Origin: Pseudomonadota bacterium
GTDB lineage: Bacteria > Bdellovibrionota_B > Oligoflexia > Silvanigrellales > Silvanigrellaceae
Direction of reading: 5' to 3'
Assembly (NCBI GenBank): GCA_009926615.1
Contig: RFOM01000028.1
Coordinates: forward strand, 1 to 45,004
Length of the DNA stretch: 45,004 nucleotides
In this document: positions 26,922-35,228 of the stretch, in pieces
Layout: each line of letters opens with the position of its first letter
Position numbering within the stretch: position 1 is the first letter of the stretch
Program-made: the position numbers and the translations under genes
The notes under the pieces: generated by a model
What the model saw: only the letters and a program-made list of their open reading frames with translations
What the model was told of the DNA's origin: nothing
Database searches by the model: none

Positions 26922-26951
26922 GAGATAGTTCACTGCTGCAGTCTTTGTCAA
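26922..26951 (-). promoter_or_regulatory. Candidate tRNA-Thr promoter
   Basis: On the minus strand a perfect TTGACA (26946-26951) precedes TATCTC (26922-26927) by 18 bp. Ten C-rich bases then lead to the mature 5' end, a GC-rich discriminator like that of the tRNA-Arg promoter. Confidence 0.5.
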
Positions 26952-27019
26952 GTCTTCAACATCCGCCCTCGTTTGTCCGGTGATACGCTTGCCTGTGTGA
27001 CCGGCGGAGGGAAAAAAAC

Positions 27020-27445
27020 ATGATTAAGTCAGTCGTCGCAACAAAATGCACAGCAACGCTTACTGCCGCTGCCCTGACAGGACTTCTTTTCCTGTCGTTC
27101 AGTTCTCGTGCCGAGGCTCAGGCGCTGACTCATTCGGACCAGTATCAGGAGCTGTTCATGAATGCCGGCTACAGCACCCTTTTCGGAGCCGCGCTTGGAG
27201 TTGCGGTTTTGCCTTTTTTACCAAGTACTTCTGTGTCCAATCTGAGAGTGATTGCCGGCGGGGCATCCATCGGCTTTGTGGCCGGCAGCCTGATGGCCCT
27301 TTATAATTTTCGTCAGCAACAAAACTTTGGAATGCAGTATTATCCGGATGTTATTCCGAACGACCGGTCAGCCCCGCAATGGCAGTGGGACGTTGGAACC
27401 TCCAACGGCCAAGACCTTTTCGTCAAAATGGACTCCCATTTCTGA
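27020..27445 (+). CDS. Small exported hypothetical protein
   Basis: The 141-residue product has a signal peptide cleaved likely after Ala33 (AEA|QALT). Two Gly/Ala-rich hydrophobic segments follow (FGAALGVAVLPFLP and VIAGGASIGFVAGSLMALY) that could be membrane hairpins with glycine-zipper character. The C-terminus is polar and rich in aromatics. GGAGG sits 9 nt before the ATG. No family is recognised. It is divergent from tRNA-Thr and is followed by the serC promoter. Confidence 0.75.
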   Translation: MIKSVVATKCTATLTAAALTGLLFLSFSSRAEAQALTHSDQYQELFMNAGYSTLFGAALGVAVLPFLPSTSVSNLRVIAGGASIGFVAGSLMALYNFRQQQNFGMQYYPDVIPNDRSAPQWQWDVGTSNGQDLFVKMDSHF

Positions 27446-27452
27446 CACCCTT

Positions 27453-27482
27453 TTGAAACAGAGGTCAGCTCTGTTACATAAT
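27453..27482 (+). promoter_or_regulatory. serC promoter with operator-like inverted repeat in the spacer
   Basis: TTGAAA (27453-27458) and CATAAT (27477-27482) are each one base from consensus and 18 bp apart, placing +1 near 27489 and the serC ATG about 26 nt later. The spacer holds the repeat aacagaggtcagctctgtt (7-bp arms at 27457-27463 and 27469-27475), a suitable repressor site. Confidence 0.5.
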
Positions 27483-27514
27483 GCCCATGTCCAAACAAGA
27501 CTTGGGGAACATCC

Positions 27515-28609
27515 ATGACAACACACTATTTCAGCCCCGGACCGGCCTCTTTGCCTGCGGCTGTGCGCGAATTGATAAAACACGAATTGCTCGACACGTT
27601 CGGAATCGGTGTCAGTGTCATGGAAATCTCACACCGTTCGCGACAGTACGAAAGCCTGAGCGAGGAAACCCTCAAGCTCGTGCGCGAGGTCATGGAAATC
27701 CCGCAAACTCACAAAGTCCTGCTGACGCCTTTCGGTGCTCAGCAGCATTTTTCGCTGCTTTTGAATCATTTGTCATTGCAAGGTGACACGGTCGCCTACA
27801 CAGAAACCGGTGTTTGGGCCCATCTGGCAACAGTTGACGCTCAGGCAGCCAACCGCAAAGTCGCCGTTGTCTATGACGGAGCTCCCCGACTCAACTCGCT
27901 CGGAGACCCGAGCAACTGGGACATCCCCCAAGAATCCAAATATCTGCATCTGACGGTCAACAACACAGTCGAAGGCACGGAGTACCCGAGCCTCAAATTC
28001 CATGGACATGTGCCGCTCGTGCTCGACATGACAAGTGCCATGGCTTCGCGGAGAGACATTCCTTGGGAGAGAACCGCACTTATTTATGCCAGTGCACAAA
28101 AGAACTTTGGTATTGCCGGTTGCTCGCTGGTCGTCATTCACAACGACTATTTTGAAACAGCGAGAGCAAACGCCAAGAAAAACAATCTCGGCAATGCGCT
28201 GAACTACTGTGCTATCCATGATGCCAAAAGCGTTCTCAACACGCCGCCGGTTTTTCCGATTTATGTGACCAACAGGTATCTTCACTGGATGAAAGCCGTC
28301 GGCGGAATCGAGACTATGGAAAAGTGGGCGCACGAGCGCGCGCGGCTGGTCTACGGTGAAGTTGACGGAACTTTCTACACCGGACACGCCGCCGAAAAAC
28401 ACAGGTCAAGGCATAACTTCGTTTTCAGGCTACCCACGCCGGAACTGGATGCCAAATTCATCTCGGAAGCAGAGAAAGAAGGCATTCTGGAAATCAAAGG
28501 ATACCGGACTTTGGGCGGAGTGCGGGCATCGATGTACAACGGAATCAGCCTTGAATCAGCCCACCACTTTGCAGATTTCATGAAACAATTCAGAACCAGA
28601 AACGGTTGA
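27515..28609 (+). CDS. serC: Phosphoserine aminotransferase SerC
   Basis: This PLP enzyme converts 3-phosphohydroxypyruvate plus glutamate to phosphoserine in serine synthesis; it also acts in pyridoxine synthesis in some bacteria. The 364-residue product has FSPGPASLP at the N-terminus, VMEISHRSRQY, TPFGAQQHFSLLL, NNTVEGTEY, LDMTSAMASR, the PLP-Lys in YASAQKNFGIAGC, NTPPVFPIYV and GGVRASMYNG. All match SerC. GGGG lies 7 nt before the ATG. No serA or serB is nearby, and the following three genes of unknown function start 4 bp after its stop. Confidence 0.95.
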   Translation: MTTHYFSPGPASLPAAVRELIKHELLDTFGIGVSVMEISHRSRQYESLSEETLKLVREVMEIPQTHKVLLTPFGAQQHFSLLLNHLSLQGDTVAYTETGVWAHLATVDAQAANRKVAVVYDGAPRLNSLGDPSNWDIPQESKYLHLTVNNTVEGTEYPSLKFHGHVPLVLDMTSAMASRRDIPWERTALIYASAQKNFGIAGCSLVVIHNDYFETARANAKKNNLGNALNYCAIHDAKSVLNTPPVFPIYVTNRYLHWMKAVGGIETMEKWAHERARLVYGEVDGTFYTGHAAEKHRSRHNFVFRLPTPELDAKFISEAEKEGILEIKGYRTLGGVRASMYNGISLESAHHFADFMKQFRTRNG

Positions 28610-28613
28610 CGGC

Positions 28614-28940
28614 ATGACAAGGTTTCGGCTTCCGCAAGTCAGTTCCATCAGATCGGACGTGAGGCTCGCATTTCACGAGTGGCAGGGTCTGATTGGAGGT
28701 TCATTGAGTTACGAGTTGAGGAAACGAGTCATTGATTCGCAGCTTTTGGGGCCTGCACATGCTTCATGGTTAACCATCGAAGACAATGTCAAACTGATTG
28801 CAGCGCGAGGCTTTGCAGCCCGCATGAAGCTTACTAGGATCATGATGAGGCTGGTGTCTGCCCTCCTGAACAATAATCGGGAGGCATCGCTCAATGCGCT
28901 GAGCGACTTGCTCGAATTAGGAAAGAAGGTTTCAAAGTGA
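28614..28940 (+). CDS. Hypothetical basic helical protein
   Basis: The 108-residue product starts 4 bp after serC and ends in a 4-bp GTGA overlap with the next gene, which suggests translational coupling. It is basic and mostly helical (LRKRVIDSQLLG, AARMKLTRIMMRLVSALL), with no signal peptide, membrane helix or known motif. The tight spacing on both sides makes it a real gene, but the function is unknown. Confidence 0.7.
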   Translation: MTRFRLPQVSSIRSDVRLAFHEWQGLIGGSLSYELRKRVIDSQLLGPAHASWLTIEDNVKLIAARGFAARMKLTRIMMRLVSALLNNNREASLNALSDLLELGKKVSK

Positions 28941-29734
28941 CTCGGTCCTTAGATCCCAAATCAGATTCCGGCAAAACTCAGAAGTCTTCTGAGCTGCCGA
29001 AAACCCGCGGCAGTACTCTGAAACCTGTTCCCGCCAGCATTAAAATGAATCTCTTCGGCGATTTGCTCAAATTTTCGAAATCGTCCCCCGATACGCTCTC
29101 GTTCAGAAAGTTCGACCATCTGGCAGTGACACTCGCACAGAAACCCAGAGAGGAGCGGATACTCATTTACAAAATTTTCTGCGGCCTGAGCCTTACGGCC
29201 CATGCACGCCGCACACCTGATGCAGCCGAGAGAAAAAAAATCTTTGACCTGAAAAACAAGCTCTTCATTTCAATCGCGAACGATCCGGTTGCACGAAAGA
29301 TGACCAATCTCAGAGTCGGTGTCAGCAAACGCTTTAAAGTCATTGAGTACTGCGCCGACTGCAAACAAAAAAACACAGCAGCACAAACGCCGCAGCGCGA
29401 ATGGAAATTCTGCCAGAAGTGCAAAATCGACAGAAATTATTACAACATCATCAGTCTGTATCACCGCTTTGAAGAGGGAGCAGGTTCGCTCTTTTTGGGA
29501 CAAGATCTGCTCGAACAAATTTACTCATTCAAAATCATCAAGAAGGCCCCTCTCCACCAGATGAGCGAGGAACTGAGTTTTTCAAAATACAAATACTCGC
29601 CCAAAACCCTTATTTCAGTTGAACTCAACAGTCTTAAATCCTGTTCCGAAAAGCTGCTTGTTCTGCAAAGCAAACTCAATTCTCCGATACCGGCCGACAA
29701 AGCCGACGGACCCAAACCTCTCAGGAGGAATTAG
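28937..29734 (+). CDS. Hypothetical protein with a four-cysteine zinc-ribbon-like motif
   Basis: The 265-residue product starts at GTG 28937, overlapping the previous stop, with AAGG 7 nt upstream. The first 35 residues are polar and disordered, and a helical region follows (about 40-130). Two CxxC pairs at 139/142 and 159/162 (EYCADC and FCQKC, 16 residues apart) are spaced like a zinc ribbon. The C-terminal part is helical. There is no signal peptide, so it is probably cytoplasmic and could bind nucleic acid or protein through the ribbon. I recognise no family. Confidence 0.75.
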   Translation: MTRSLDPKSDSGKTQKSSELPKTRGSTLKPVPASIKMNLFGDLLKFSKSSPDTLSFRKFDHLAVTLAQKPREERILIYKIFCGLSLTAHARRTPDAAERKKIFDLKNKLFISIANDPVARKMTNLRVGVSKRFKVIEYCADCKQKNTAAQTPQREWKFCQKCKIDRNYYNIISLYHRFEEGAGSLFLGQDLLEQIYSFKIIKKAPLHQMSEELSFSKYKYSPKTLISVELNSLKSCSEKLLVLQSKLNSPIPADKADGPKPLRRN

Positions 29735-29737
29735 CAA

Positions 29738-30865
29738 ATGACGGGCGCTGTTCCGCTGATGCTGGCATTTGCGCCTTTGACCGGTGACGCCACGCCGTCG
29801 GCTCTCGGACTCGGTCATGAGCTCCTGATTCAGTCGGAACAGTCATGCGGATCATTTTGTCTCGGCTCTTCGAATTCTCATTTCGACGTCACGCTGAGCG
29901 TCAATGCAGCGCAGGCGCGCATTCCCCAGCCGCCTCCGAACGTCGAAAACGCCGTCAGGGTCAGTCCGGTCAACGTCAGCACCGTCGATGTCAGCTGGCA
30001 TCCGTTTTATGATTTTGCTCTGGTCAGCGGTTACAGAATTTCAGAACGCAGCAGCGAAAAAATAATCGCCGGAAAAAACACCCGTCGCCTTGATGCTGCT
30101 TTGCTCGAAATTCCTTTGTCAGTTTCGGCAAGACCCGCAGAGACTTTTTCTCTGGCAGGACGCGTCACATTAAGAAAAATTGAACTCAGCCAGACAAATT
30201 CGGCTTCTGCTTCGGCAAAAACCGAGTCCTTCACGGCAATGCCACACCGCTGGTCCGTTGATGCGCTGTGGCAAAAATCCGAAAATTCCGGTTATGCCGT
30301 GTCCTACACGTCACCCTCGCGAATGAGTATGACAAAAGGACAGACTCAATCAGCGACAGCTGCTTCTGCCCGTCCGGCAACCGCTCCAATCTGGACGGAT
30401 CCGCAGGAATTTACTTTTTCGATGGCACGGCTTGCGGCCATCACGCCTCCGGAGGGTGTAACCTTCGGACCGTTCGAAAATATTTTTCACCTGTCGGTCA
30501 CTGCCGCGACGTGGGAATCCGGCCGTCCGGTGTCTTACATCGCACTTGCCGCCGGATCGGACGGAAAAGATCCGTGGAATCTGACCGGTCCCGCGAGCCG
30601 GACGGCGGAATTTGTTTACGACACACTTGATCCCAGTCTCGCGACAAGCGCCGGACTTGAAAGCACTTGGATGCGCAACAGCTTTTTCACTTTGAACTCG
30701 TTCACACACGTGCGGCTGAACCACCTTGCAGCCAAGCAGGATTCAACTGTCTGGCAGGGCGGATTCGGACTTGGAGTCACTACGCGTTATCTTTCGCTGC
30801 AGGCTTCGACCATTTGGCGGGATAAAGATGCAGGTTACGCCATGGGATTGTCATCGTCCCTGTAA
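29738..30865 (+). CDS. Hypothetical beta-rich protein with a fibronectin-III-like segment
   Basis: The 375-residue product follows the zinc-ribbon gene by 3 bp, and AGGAGG is 9 nt before its ATG. Residues about 60-140 resemble a fibronectin type III fold: a Pro-rich entry, STVDVSWHPF with the core Trp, then VSGYRI. The remainder alternates polar and hydrophobic residues with many Trp, Tyr and Gly (WQGGFGLGVTTRYLSLQA), as in surface or barrel proteins. However, the N-terminus (MTGAVPLMLAFAPLTGDATPSA) is only a weak signal peptide. Location and role are uncertain. Confidence 0.7.
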   Translation: MTGAVPLMLAFAPLTGDATPSALGLGHELLIQSEQSCGSFCLGSSNSHFDVTLSVNAAQARIPQPPPNVENAVRVSPVNVSTVDVSWHPFYDFALVSGYRISERSSEKIIAGKNTRRLDAALLEIPLSVSARPAETFSLAGRVTLRKIELSQTNSASASAKTESFTAMPHRWSVDALWQKSENSGYAVSYTSPSRMSMTKGQTQSATAASARPATAPIWTDPQEFTFSMARLAAITPPEGVTFGPFENIFHLSVTAATWESGRPVSYIALAAGSDGKDPWNLTGPASRTAEFVYDTLDPSLATSAGLESTWMRNSFFTLNSFTHVRLNHLAAKQDSTVWQGGFGLGVTTRYLSLQASTIWRDKDAGYAMGLSSSL

Positions 30866-30966
30866 GAATCCGCCCCTGACCGGCAACTGTCATTTCGTCT
30901 TCCCGTCCTTCACGACAAACTCAAATTTGTTAACTACAATGGCGCTAACCATCGGAGTTGGCATAA

Positions 30967-33480
30967 ATGATCAAAAAAATCATTTTATTTGTGATTTTGG
31001 GCGGAGCCGTGCTGCTGGCGCTCGCCGCAGGGGCTGCGGCCTTTATCGGTTTCAATTACATCGAAAAAATTGAAAAGACACTACCTCCGGTTGAGGCAAT
31101 GAAGAATTACAATCCGGCATTGCCCACACAAATCTTCAGCTCCGAGGGGACAAAAATCGGCGAGCTGTTTGAGGAAAAAAGATATCCCGTGCAGCTTTCT
31201 GCCATTTCTCCGCTGGTCGTCAAAGCTTTTCTCGCTGCCGAAGATTCACGTTTCTACGAACACATTGGAATTGATGTTCAGGGTCTGGCACGCGCCGGAA
31301 TTGCACATTTCATGAAATCAGGCCAAAAACAGGGCGGAAGTACCATCACCCAGCAGCTGGTAAAGAATGTCCTGCTCACCCGCGAACGAACTCTCGAACG
31401 CAAGGTCAAAGACATTCTGCTCGCTCTGAAAACCGAAAAAGCATTCAGCAAAGATGAAATTCTCGAACTTTATCTGAACACAATTTTTCTGGGAAACAAT
31501 TCCTACGGTGTTGAGGCTGCAGCGCGCAATTATTTCCGAAAGTCATCCAAGAAACTGAAGCTTTCCGAAGCGGCAATGATCGCCGGTCTCGCTCCCGCAC
31601 CATCGGCATACGCGCCCACGGAGAGCTTTGAAAAGGCCAAAACACGCCAGCGGTTTGTTCTCGACCGGATGGTTCAGAACAAATGGGCCACCAAGCAAGA
31701 GGCCGAAGAAGCCTTTGCCGAAGCACTGACAATCCACTATGCGGAAACTCCCAACACACGTTCGGCCCCTTACTTTTTGATGGAAGTTAAAAAACAGCTC
31801 GAGGGCACTCTCAAACTCCCCGACCTTTTGACCTCAGGTTACAAAGTTCAAACCACTCTCAACCTTCAGCTGCAAAAATACGCGCAGAAGATCGTCAGCA
31901 CTTATCTTGAACAGTTCGAGGCAAAAAAGGCTTTCCGAAAGCCGGTTGAAAAACACGGCTCAGACTATCAAAGTGCACTCGACAAGCTTTCCCGCAGCGG
32001 CTGGTCTGCCGACGACGAGGAAGACATCCGCGGCATAATCATTGACCTTAATCCGCAACTCGATGTTGCGGTTATAGCGACACAGACAGGTCCCGGAATT
32101 TTGCTGGCCGAAGACCACAGGTGGGCATTAAGGGCAGCGTCAAGCAAGAAGACAAGCAACATTCAGGATTTTGCCGACATTCTTGCAATCGGTGATGAAG
32201 TCCACGTCAGAAAGGCTGACTCTCGGCTGCCGAGAAGACTCGGAAATTTTAGAAAACTCTTTGCCGAGCATGAGGACACTCTGAAACTTTACAATCTGAC
32301 TGCAGAATCGCTTGCACCTCAGTTTTATCAGCTGACCGACACCGAAGGAATTGAAGCTGCTGCGGTGGTCATGGACGCCCAGACAGGCGAAGTCGTGTCG
32401 ATGGTGGGCGGCAGCGGATTTCAAAACAGTCAGTTCAACCGTGTCACTCAGGCGCTCCGGCAAGTGGGAAGCAGTGTAAAGCCCCTGTATTATGCGCTCT
32501 CACTGGACAACGGCTTTTCACCGGCATCGAGAATCGACAGTCCGCCGATCGTCATGGGCGACTGGAAGCCGGAAAATTATGACAAAGAATTTACAGGACG
32601 AACCAATTTCAGAACGTCACTCGTTCATTCCTACAACATCAGCAGTATTCAGCTTTTTAAAGCTCTCGGTATTCCGCTCGTTTCGCAGCAATTCAAAAAA
32701 CTCGGACTCCCTTGGGATGAAGTTAACCTTGCTCACGCGCTCGGTGCCGGATCGGCAACTGTTCTGCAAATGGCTCAAAGTTATTCTCCGTTTGCAAACA
32801 ACGGAAAAATTTCGGAAGCCCGCTACATAAAGGCAATCGAAGACCGCGAAGGAAAGGTCATAGTCGAGGGCCGTGATCCAAAACTGCGCGCTTCTCCCGT
32901 CACTGTCCCGACTGCCAGCACACAGGATGGAAATGACCCGCTTCAGGTTCTCTCTCCGGCTGCTTCATACGTCATTGTCCGCGTCATGCAGGACATCATC
33001 CGCTTCGGAACCGGCACAAGGGCGCAGGGTATTCCGTTCGCGGCCGGCAAAACAGGAACAACAAACGGATACACGGATGCATGGTTTGTCGGTGTCACAC
33101 CCAGACTCGTCTGTGCTGTCTGGCTCGGATTTGACGACGCGCGCAAAAGTCTCGGAACCGACGGTGCGGGCGGAAAAATGGCTGCACCGCTGTGGAAACA
33201 AATCATGGAGGGCGCGGTCAAGCTGTATCCGGCATCGGAATGGAAAGTTCCGGAGAATGTTGTCACCGTCAGAATCGGAGTCGGCGGCGATCGCGTGTCG
33301 GGAACGGGAGGAATTGTCATGCCCGCAGTTGCAGGCACTGAACCCGGCAAGCCGCAGGCACGCGATGCTCTCGGCCTTGACCTTGGCTCTCCGCTTGTGA
33401 CTCCCTCATCCGACTCAGCAGAATCTCCCGCGCGTCCGGACAATCATGACGACAACACATCTTTAAGACGAATGTTCTAA
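30967..33480 (+). CDS. mrcA: Class A penicillin-binding protein 1A
   Basis: This bifunctional murein synthase is anchored by one N-terminal membrane helix (about 5-28). The GT51 transglycosylase domain has AAEDSRFYEH (catalytic Glu at 92), GGSTITQQLVKN, KDEILELYLNTIFLGNNSYG and LSEAAMIAGL. An OB-like linker domain follows (about 330-450). The transpeptidase domain has SxxK at 502-505 (GSSVKP), SYN at 555-557 and KTGT at 695-698. All catalytic motifs are intact, and 837 residues is normal. GGAG precedes the ATG by 9 nt. A possible -10 (TACAAT) lies about 30 bp upstream. Confidence 0.96.
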   Translation: MIKKIILFVILGGAVLLALAAGAAAFIGFNYIEKIEKTLPPVEAMKNYNPALPTQIFSSEGTKIGELFEEKRYPVQLSAISPLVVKAFLAAEDSRFYEHIGIDVQGLARAGIAHFMKSGQKQGGSTITQQLVKNVLLTRERTLERKVKDILLALKTEKAFSKDEILELYLNTIFLGNNSYGVEAAARNYFRKSSKKLKLSEAAMIAGLAPAPSAYAPTESFEKAKTRQRFVLDRMVQNKWATKQEAEEAFAEALTIHYAETPNTRSAPYFLMEVKKQLEGTLKLPDLLTSGYKVQTTLNLQLQKYAQKIVSTYLEQFEAKKAFRKPVEKHGSDYQSALDKLSRSGWSADDEEDIRGIIIDLNPQLDVAVIATQTGPGILLAEDHRWALRAASSKKTSNIQDFADILAIGDEVHVRKADSRLPRRLGNFRKLFAEHEDTLKLYNLTAESLAPQFYQLTDTEGIEAAAVVMDAQTGEVVSMVGGSGFQNSQFNRVTQALRQVGSSVKPLYYALSLDNGFSPASRIDSPPIVMGDWKPENYDKEFTGRTNFRTSLVHSYNISSIQLFKALGIPLVSQQFKKLGLPWDEVNLAHALGAGSATVLQMAQSYSPFANNGKISEARYIKAIEDREGKVIVEGRDPKLRASPVTVPTASTQDGNDPLQVLSPAASYVIVRVMQDIIRFGTGTRAQGIPFAAGKTGTTNGYTDAWFVGVTPRLVCAVWLGFDDARKSLGTDGAGGKMAAPLWKQIMEGAVKLYPASEWKVPENVVTVRIGVGGDRVSGTGGIVMPAVAGTEPGKPQARDALGLDLGSPLVTPSSDSAESPARPDNHDDNTSLRRMF

Positions 33481-33486
33481 AAAAAA

Positions 33487-33504
33487 GGTCCGGCATGCCG
33501 GACC
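33487..33504 (-). terminator. Intrinsic terminator after the chemoreceptor gene
   Basis: A perfect palindrome, ggtccggcatgccggacc, is followed on the minus strand by a run of eight T. It terminates the chemoreceptor transcript. There is no T-run on the plus side, so PBP1A is not clearly terminated by it. Confidence 0.85.
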
Positions 33505-33516
33505 GGAATCTGCTGC

Positions 33517-35055
33517 TCAGGCGTTCCGCCCGTCGACAACATTGGAAAGCTCTTTGACCAGTTCCTTCAGCTGTTCCGCCTGAACCTGCAGCCGCTCGGA
33601 CGTCTGCGCGGAAGAATCGGCGGACAAAGCAATGTTCTGTGCGGTCCGGTCGAGCTGATTCAATGCATCGCCAATCTCAGAAATTCCCTGCACCTGCCGG
33701 TCGCTTGCAGAAGAAATGGAACTTGTAACTTCATTGACCTTTGTGACCGCATCGATGATCGTATTGAAGACTTTACCCGCGCTGTCCGCAAGTTTCGCTC
33801 CCTGATCAGCGGTCTCTGTTCCCTCGGCAATAATCTTTGAAATATCAGCTGCTGCAGTTGATGTTCTTTGCGCCAAATTCCTTACCGCATCGGCGACGAC
33901 AGCAAAGCCCTTGCCTTGCTCACCGGCTCTTGCTGCTTCTACGGCTGCATTCAGCGCCAGCAAATTCGTCTGGAATGCAATGTCATTGATGAGGCTGGTG
34001 ATCTCTGCGACCTTACGCGAACCCTGTTGAATTTCGCCCATCGCAAGAATCAAATCACGCATTTCCTTCTGCCCCTGCCGTGCGGTCGTCTCGGCAGACT
34101 GTGCAACATCGGCACCCTGACGCGCACTTTCCGAGTTCTGCGAAACAATCTTGGACAGTGCTTCGATGGTTGCAACAGTCTCTTCGAGCGACGCTGCCGA
34201 AGCGTTGGCTGAAGATGCGGCACTCAGACTGACGTCACTCAAATTCTTGCTCGCATCTGAAATCTCCTCGCCCCAAGACCCGAGCGATTTGGAAATATGC
34301 GTTAGGTTTGCCATCGGTCCCTTGACGGCAAAGAATCCGGCAAGAAGAGCAATGATTGTAAAGAAGCCTCCGCCGAAGGCGATATTCCTTGTTGCAGATG
34401 ATGTAACCTCATCAACACCTTTTAAATCCAGAGTGACCGAATACGCGCCGTGCAGCGCGCCGTTTTTGAGGTCTTCCATCTGGTATCCGAAAATGTCTTT
34501 TCCGTTGTTGAAAGGACTGTTTGAGGGATTTCCGTGACACATCAGACAACCGGCCTTTTCCTGAATCCGGATTGGGCGAATCATGCTCAGGAATTTTCCG
34601 TCATCCGACTTTTCGATGATTTCCTTCATGTAAGGATTTTGATCGAACTCTTTGAGTGTCTCTTTTTCCTCGGCATTTGCCCTGTTTTCGTCACGGCGCG
34701 GCGAATCTGAAAACAGCCGGAATTTGAAGCCGTCCGACTTTTCGCCCTTGTTTCCCAGAGTCGCCAACGCAACAACCGGAACCGATTTGAGGAGCTTTTC
34801 CTTCACTTCCTTCGGAACCGCACCGTCAGGGTACTTAACCTTCAGAGCTTCAATCTGTTCGCTAATCGCACTCATTTCGATCACATAATTCTGACCTTCC
34901 TCAAGGCGGGAAAGAATTGCGGCCGACTTGTCGACAAGTGCCCTTTCCGCATTTTCCCGGACGAGATAACGAGCGACCAGAATCGCCGATAACGTGCAGA
35001 CCACACAGGATGCCAAGATGATACCGAGAACTTTGCCCCGAAAGGTCAATTTCAT
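33517..35055 (-). CDS. Methyl-accepting chemotaxis protein with periplasmic c-type haem motif
   Basis: The 512-residue product has TM1 (about 8-30), a periplasmic domain (about 31-225), TM2 (about 226-245) and a cytoplasmic signalling coiled coil. The hairpin tip reads [20 protein letters not shown], the conserved CheA/CheW-binding region. The sensor domain contains [18 protein letters not shown] with CxxCH at 170-174, the c-haem attachment motif of DUF3365/Tll0287-like domains, so redox state, oxygen or nitric oxide may be sensed. No HAMP domain is obvious and there is no C-terminal CheR/CheB pentapeptide. It is a single gene with its own terminator, divergent from the debranching-enzyme gene. 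Confidence 0.93.
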   Translation of the reverse strand: MKLTFRGKVLGIILASCVVCTLSAILVARYLVRENAERALVDKSAAILSRLEEGQNYVIEMSAISEQIEALKVKYPDGAVPKEVKEKLLKSVPVVALATLGNKGEKSDGFKFRLFSDSPRRDENRANAEEKETLKEFDQNPYMKEIIEKSDDGKFLSMIRPIRIQEKAGCLMCHGNPSNSPFNNGKDIFGYQMEDLKNGALHGAYSVTLDLKGVDEVTSSATRNIAFGGGFFTIIALLAGFFAVKGPMANLTHISKSLGSWGEEISDASKNLSDVSLSAASSANASAASLEETVATIEALSKIVSQNSESARQGADVAQSAETTARQGQKEMRDLILAMGEIQQGSRKVAEITSLINDIAFQTNLLALNAAVEAARAGEQGKGFAVVADAVRNLAQRTSTAAADISKIIAEGTETADQGAKLADSAGKVFNTIIDAVTKVNEVTSSISSASDRQVQGISEIGDALNQLDRTAQNIALSADSSAQTSERLQVQAEQLKELVKELSNVVDGRNA

Positions 35056-35140
35056 TGCTCAACCCCAAAAATCAAACAAAACAGCCTGAAGTTTCCGACC
35101 TGTTGATCTTAACAACGGGGACTTAAGTTAAAAAGTAGCG

Positions 35141-35162
35141 GTTTTTGGCGACCGCCAAAAAC
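35141..35162. promoter_or_regulatory. Perfect 22-bp palindromic operator candidate before the debranching-enzyme gene
   Basis: Arms gtttttggcg (35141-35150) and cgccaaaaac (35153-35162) are exactly complementary, separated by two bases. The element lies in the divergent gap, 67 bp before the preferred ATG (35229), downstream of a weak TTGATC/TTAAAA pair. Its position and symmetry suit a dimeric repressor, for example of sugar metabolism. Confidence 0.55.
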
Positions 35163-35228
35163 ACCAGCATTTTGTTCCAAGGCAGCATGACGTGGCATAA
35201 CTCAAAGAGCCATGACGCGAGGCCAACT

